A stretch of DNA of 64,000 bases from the NCBI GenBank assembly GCA_032622095.1, contig CP136062.1, positions 52,595,349 through 52,659,348 of the forward strand, read 5' to 3'. Shown in pieces: positions 55,601 through 62,700 of the stretch (within the stretch, counting starts at the first letter, position 1; each line of letters starts with the position of its first letter). The notes under the pieces were generated by a model. The model made no database searches. It had not been told where the DNA came from and was given only the letters and a program-made list of their open reading frames with translations. The translations under genes were made by a program, and so were the position numbers. This DNA comes from Siphonodentalium dalli (Eukaryota; Mollusca; Scaphopoda; Gadilida; Siphonodentaliidae).

Positions 55601-58600
55601 AATGACTTTTTGACGATGGATTGTGCATTCAATGTTATTAATTTACATGCATCTATTATAGTGTCATTGGTGCAGACGGTTGTGAGATTATTAAAATCCA
55701 CACCACGATTGTCTGCAGATTTATTCCTCGCCGACCGCGATATACATATCCGCTCATCACAAAGACTGCTTCTAGTGATGACGGATATGAAGTGCCTTTT
55801 CCGACGGCCCCCTCTCGATCCGCGTCTGCGTTTGGATCGACAGCGTTTTCTCTGGTTGGTATTCGTCCATTGAGTATAACTAATTGGCTGTACACCTAGG
55901 GAGACAATACGAGCCAAAACGTTCAGTCTGAGTGGTTGTAAGTGATATGCACTCCGTTGTCGCAACTTGTCGGGAGAGTAAGTAATTAACATGTCCATGT
56001 GATGTGAATTCAATGTGGCATCTCGCAGACTCTCGTGAAATTGCATCAGCTGATCTGCATGATTGGTAAATCCTTGTATTGGGCGGGACTGTAACACTGT
56101 GAAGACAGCGGACTTCGCTGTGTGGTCTGATGGGTTCGGGACTGGGCGCAGATTGAAAGTCTTGAATAATCCAGAAAATTTGTAAAAGTCCAAAATTCCA
56201 CACAATGGTAGATAAGTTCAGCATAATGTTGTGCCAGACACGACAACAACCATGAAACAGAAAGGTTCAACCAGAATTTCAGCTTAGGTAACATCCATAA
56301 TTTGAGAAAATAGCGAACATCTTGAGAGGAGAAAAATTCTGCAGCCTGCTAGGCGCAAGAACTCTGGGTTGTTTACAATTCTATATGAAATTTATTAACC
56401 GAGAGCACTAAATAAAGGCTTGAATCAAATTTAGTGGATGAGGTTAATACATTTTGTATAGAATTGTGATGAATTTGAGATCCTTTTTATCTCATAATCA
56501 CATTGTAGCAAGGAAAAACAATCTCGAAACGTCTGGAGTTAAAAAAAATATTAATATTTATTTCCTTATCACAACCAAAAGAAGGTAAAGACACCTTCAA
56601 GAATAAATATAGTTCCATTTTAAATGTGTCTTTTCATGTTCACAGAATTGTTCAACCACCTGTATCACCCATGTGTATATGACAGTCAACACTAAATAAG
56701 CGAACACAAATTGAATATCATATTTATTTTCTAATTAACATTATAATAATATTGATCGATATCATTGCGCTAACCTCTTACATCACTGTGTCTGCCGATA
56801 ATACATGTGTGTCTTACTAAAACATATGAGGCCGGGTTTAGGGGGTAATTATGTGTGTAATTATGAGTATTTGTCACTAAAAACAAGCATTCTGATTGGC
56901 CGAGAGCGGCTAACTTTAGTTTTCGATTCACCGACATCGGCCGCTTCAGCGTACATCAAATCTGAATGTAGCACGGTTAAATTTCATCGGCGCAGAACGG
57001 AGTAGCGACGAACACAACCGCGCGTTGTTGTCGTCTATAGATACCGTTCATCGGCCGCTTCAACGTGCATCAAATCTGAATGTACCACATGGAGTAGCGA
57101 AACAAGCCAACCCGCCCCACAGGAAATTGTTACGGAGCAGTGTTCCGAGTAACGCAATGAACAAACCCAACGATTTGCGCACGGTGACAACGGCAAAATG
57201 AAAGTCTCGATTCGTGTCATGAAAATGACTAAATGATACTTTTTATACAATTTTTTTGCAAATTGCTTGCTAGATTGAATTACAATGGAGATAAACGTAC
57301 CCTGTTTCTTTGTACATTCTGGGATTCAGTGAGAGCTTTCCGACGAATGGTAACAAGCCATATTTCTGACTAAATCCAGAAAAATTTACCATAATTCTGC
57401 TGAGGTTAAAGAGTCGATTATTATGGGCATTACTGTACAAGACTAAAATTCAGATACTTTATACAGTAATGCCCAAAGTAATTGACCACTTAACCACAGC
57501 AGAATTACCCATAATTAGGGAGACAATACGAGCCAAAACGTTCAGTCTGAGTGGTTGTAAGTGATATGCACTCCGTTGTCGCAACTTGTCGGGAGAGTAA
57601 GTAATTAACATGTCCATGTGATGTGAATTCAATATGGCATCTCGCAGACTCTCGTGAAATTGCATCAGCTGATCTGCATGATTGGTAAATCCTTGTATTG
57701 GGCGGGACTGTAACACTGTGAAGACAGCGGACTTCGCTGTGTGGTCTGATGGGTTCGGGACTGGGCGCAGATTGAAAGTCTTGAATAATCCAGAAAATTT
57801 GTAAAAGTCCAAAATTCCACACAATGGTAGATAAGTTCAGCATAATGTTGTGCCAGACACGACAACAACCATGAAACAGAAAGGTTCAACCAGAATTTCA
57901 GCTTAGGTAACATCCATAATTTGAGAAAATAGCGAACATCTTGAGAGGAGAAAAATTCTGCAGCCTGCTAGGCGCAAGAACTCTGGGTTGTTTACAATTC
58001 TATATGAAATTTATTAACCGAGAGCACTAAATAAAGGCTTGAATCAAATTTAGTGGATGAGGTTAATACATTTTGTATAGAATTGTGATGAATTTGAGAT
58101 CCTTTTTATCTCATAATCACATTGTAGCAAGGAAAAACAATCTCGAAACGTCTGGAGTTAAAAAAAATATTAATATTTATTTCCTTATCACAACCAAAAG
58201 AAGGTAAAGACACCTTCAAGAATAAATATAGTTCCATTTTAAATGTGTCTTTTCATGTTCACAGAATTGTTCAACCACCTGTATCACCCATGTGTATATG
58301 ACAGTCAACACTAAATAAGCGAACACAAATTGAATATCATATTTATTTTCTAATTAACATTATAATAATATTGATCGATATCATTGCGCTAACCTCTTAC
58401 ATCACTGTGTCTGCCGATAATACATGTGTGTCTTACTAAAACATATGAGGCCGGGTTTAGGGGGTAATTATGTGTGTAATTATGAGTATTTGTCACTAAA
58501 AACAAGCATTCTGATTGGCCGAGAGCGGCTAACTTTAGTTTTCGATTCACCGACATCGGCCGCTTCAGCGTACATCAAATCTGAATGTAGCACGGTTAAA

Positions 58601-59724
58601 TTTCATCGGCGCAGAACGGAGTAGCGACGAACACAACCGCGCGTTGTTGTCGTCTATAGATACCGTTCATCGGCCGCTTCAACGTGCATCAAATCTGAAT
58701 GTACCACATGGAGTAGCGAAACAAGCCAACCCGCCCCACAGGAAATTGTTACGGAACAGTGTTCCGAGTAACGCAATGAACAAACCCAACGATTTGCGCA
58801 CGGTGACAACGGCAAAATGAAAGTCTCGATTCGTGTCATGAAAATGACTAAATGATACTTTTTATACAATTTTTTTGCAAATTGCTTGCTAGATTGAATT
58901 ACAATGGAGATAAACGTACCCTGTTTCTTTGTACATTCTGGGATTCAGTGAGAGCTTTCCGACGAATGGTAACAAGCCATATTTCTGACTAAATCCAGAA
59001 AAATTTACCATAATTCTGCTGAGGTTAAAGAGTCGATTATTATGGGCATTACTGTACAAGACTAAAATTCAGATACTTTATACAGTAATGCCCAAAGTAA
59101 TTGACCACTTAACCACAGCAGAATTACCCATAATTATGCTGTGGTTAAGTGGTCAATTACTTTGGGCATTACTGTATTTATACCCATGCTTTGTATTTGA
59201 TGATATAATTAGGTCCCTGCGAATCGATGCGATTCCGAATCGATCATCTGATTCTATTCGATTCAAAATTCTTATTAATTCAACGGACCACATTGCTTTT
59301 TCGCGAAGATATATTATGATACCAACGCGTATAAATAACATTGTCGTCGACCTGATCCATACTATAGACCACCTTGCAAATGATCTAACACAATTTCATA
59401 TATATGTCAAATTGTGAACCCGATTGCTTTCTGGCTTCAATATTGTATAACAGAGATGGCCACAAAGAATGCACACTTAATTTGTTAGACATGTAATTTA
59501 AAGATAATATTTACATTGAGTACTGACAACCATTTATTGTCATTACAAAGTTAGCAAATTGATATTGGTATGGCCACTGAGTCATGTATTATCTTCATCT
59601 TCACTATTATTATGCCTGATGCAATGATTTGATTCGAGACTCGATGCGATTCAGAATCATTTGGCTGCTTCGATTCGAAATGAAGATGCCCTAGGTATAA
59701 TGTATCCGCTTTTCCAATAAACCA

Positions 59725-59760
<36 letters not shown>

Positions 59761-62700
59761 GTTTAGTAATCTATTATCATATTTTCAGATGAATTGCAGC
59801 GTGGTTGCCATATATCCCATACAATGTACTCCAGTGGAGAGTGCAGCACTTGTTTCTAACCAGATAATAATACACCACCAAGTAAGTCTTCAATTTTTAA
59901 CCTGGATTCCCAAATATTTTGTTGCTACAGTAAGAAACTGATTTTTAGCCTCGATTCCTAATTGTTTTGTTGCTATGTGACTGATTTTAGCCTTGGATAC
60001 AGGGGGGGGTCTGCATAAAAATTCCGTATATAGGGCCGGGGTGGGTGGGTGGTCCAGAGGCGGAAAAATGGTGCTTGTAAATTTTTTCCAAAATGGGTTT
60101 TTTTCAAACAATTTTTCAAACAAGTACTGACCATGTAATGTTGTTTGTAAGCATGTTAGTACCATGCTTGTTGGTATAGGGCTATATAGGCAGCTAAAGT
60201 GACTCTTTAGCCTCAGATTTAGCAACATTCTGGATTTCACAGTATCCCGGACCACTTCACAGTGGACCACCGTATTAACGTTCAGGAAACTTATGATCAA
60301 CGGAAGAAATATTTAGTAACAAAATTAATATATTACCCAGTTGTATTATCTGAATAAAAGTAATAAAACAAAAAAACTCTATCACAAATTGGATACTACA
60401 TGGTGAATACTCAATGATGACTACTAGTAGATATCATTAACCTGATTGTTGCATAACATGAAATTGAAAAGGGTATCTCATAAATTTCTAATGTCTGAAA
60501 TACTGTCTTGTTCTGGCATGTAATCAAATTCATTCCTTCTGGTTATTTCTCATCTTGAATGATTGCAAGTAATGTTAATTTGCAACAATTATTCAAATAA
60601 AACTGAATTGGTTATGATGAATGACATTACTGTTTACTGCTCAGACAATCCCAAATGAAGGTGACGCTATTCTCATTGAATATCCGAACTTCATCTGGGA
60701 GCTTTATTGCTCAATAAGACGAAACTAAAATACTATAAAGGTACATGAACTGACACTTGAGTTAAAATTCAAAATGTTTGTACGGACAGACGGCTCGAGA
60801 CGTCAACTATATACCCGCCGACTAATATCGGGCAGTATAATAACCATATATCTATGTGTATGTATACATAACCAAAAAACAATTCCCCTCCCCACCCCAT
60901 CCCATTGGATAAGACTAAAGAGTTCTTTGATCATGCACATATAATTGTGGAACCCCTGACCTGTTTACCACTATTTACACTGGCCAGTGTTCTCTGTCAG
61001 ACACAACACACTCGATATATTAAGGCTATAATGGGGTCTAGGGCAATTTGTGACATATAGTTTACCTACACAATGCTTAATTAATATTGTTGTTAGATAC
61101 TGAAAACACCAGGAAACACATGGAAATACAGTATATTTTTCGTTTTTATGTTTACCCATACCATAGTATGGTAAACATAGTGTCGTTGCCCGGATTGACC
61201 ACTCATCGTTGGTCCGTCTGTCTGTCCGTCTGTCCGTCTGTCTGTCCGTAGACACTTTACGAGTAATGCGATAACTCAAACATTTTTTATCCGATCGAAA
61301 CCAAATTTTGTATATGGGTTTCTCAGCCCAAAATACAGATCGAGTTCGAATTTGGGTTTGATCTGAGATTTTGTTACAGAGTTATGGCCCTTTTTCAACT
61401 TATAATTCACGCATTCTGCCATAACTCAAACATTTTTTATCTGATTGGAACCAAATTTGGTATGTGAGTTTCACAGCCCAAAATACAGATCGAGTTCGAA
61501 TATGGGTTTGATCCGATTAATTTTAAAGGAGTTATGACCCTTTTTCGAAAAAAAATTGAAAAATTGAATCGATTTTTTTTTTAATTTATTTTTAACTTTT
61601 ATAATAATAATAAAAAAAATGTCATTGACATTGTCATTTGTTTTCATTTAGATATTGATGATTATGATAAAAAGATTTCCAATGTGTCCCTTTAATTTTT
61701 TTAAATAAGTTAAAAAAAATTGAAAAACTAACACCATTAATATAACTCTGCCAAGGGTACCCCGAATCACCACACCAAATTTGATTAAATCGGTCCAAAA
61801 TCTTGTGTTATGTACTGGTAAATCTGTTTGGAGCAACATTAAATCCAATTCACCAATTGCCTTTGGACTTATGCCAATGTGCAAATAATCTGATACATAA
61901 GGCTATGGCATCTAATTTAAAATAAAGATTCAACAATAAACATCACATGCTATTAACAGTAGACATGGACATCTGTGCTGCTATATAATTGATATTAATG
62001 GGTCAGTGGTGAGGTTGCTTATCTGTATACTAGGACACATTATTATTGTAAACTTAAATTGGACTCTCTTAACCCAAGTATTCCATGTCCAGGTCACACC
62101 TACACATTTAACCCATGGGCTTGCTGGCTGTGGCGGTTTAGCATTACAGATTCTGTACCAGTGCATTCTCTTATATAAATGCCAGTGACCCATAAATTCC
62201 AATAATTTGTGTTATGTACATTTGTCTATAATAGTACATAACAGTATACTCTATAATTGAACACCAAAACTCTCATCGCCAAGGGATGGGTTACCATCTG
62301 CCGATCGTGATCGGCCTCTCGTTCTGATCTGTGTTTACCAATTAGTAAGGCAGTTAACACAGTTATTGAAGAACGGCTAAAAAAAAACCTCTGAAATTTT
62401 GATAAAAACATGAGAAACGGGGGGTGGGTCCCCAAAATTTTGGAGGAAAAAAATATTTTTTTTGCAAAAATGGGGTGGTGGGTCCCTCGAGGTCTGAAAA
62501 AAAACTTTTTGGGCCCTATATGTGCAATTTTTTTCCAGACCCCCCCCCCCCCCCCCCCTGTTGGATACTAACATTTTTGTTGCTATGTGACAGACAAACA
62601 AATCTTTGCTACAGATTGATTTCCACTGAGCATCAAACTTCCCAACATATACACAGAATGATAAGAGTGTGTGACTGCAGTAATGCCCTAAATAATCGAC

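Larger units (their letters stand above)
51765..56300 (-). mobile_element. Degenerate CR1/L2-like LINE retrotransposon with nested insertion
   Basis: On the minus strand, 5' to 3': AP-type endonuclease (56205-54943), linker and RT N-terminus (54964-54153), RT core (54259-53975 and 53323-52086), a 3' UTR and a (TAA)n tail (51765-51797) after ATGCGTTCTAAATGTATC. YADDT in the RT, the C-terminal [12 protein letters not shown] block and the short-repeat tail fit CR1/L2-type elements. At least three frame breaks and one 650-bp insertion show it is dead. The gene lies antisense to the host gene, in the intron between exons 19 and 20. Confidence 0.85.

Noticed and set aside
56805-58869. Paired 66- and 71-codon frames
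   Set aside because: They occur twice only because of the tandem duplication. No codon bias, splice sites or domains.
59890-60300. 136-codon minus-strand frame
   Set aside because: It lies over a dispersed repeat with a G-run edge and repeats a short peptide. No known domain.
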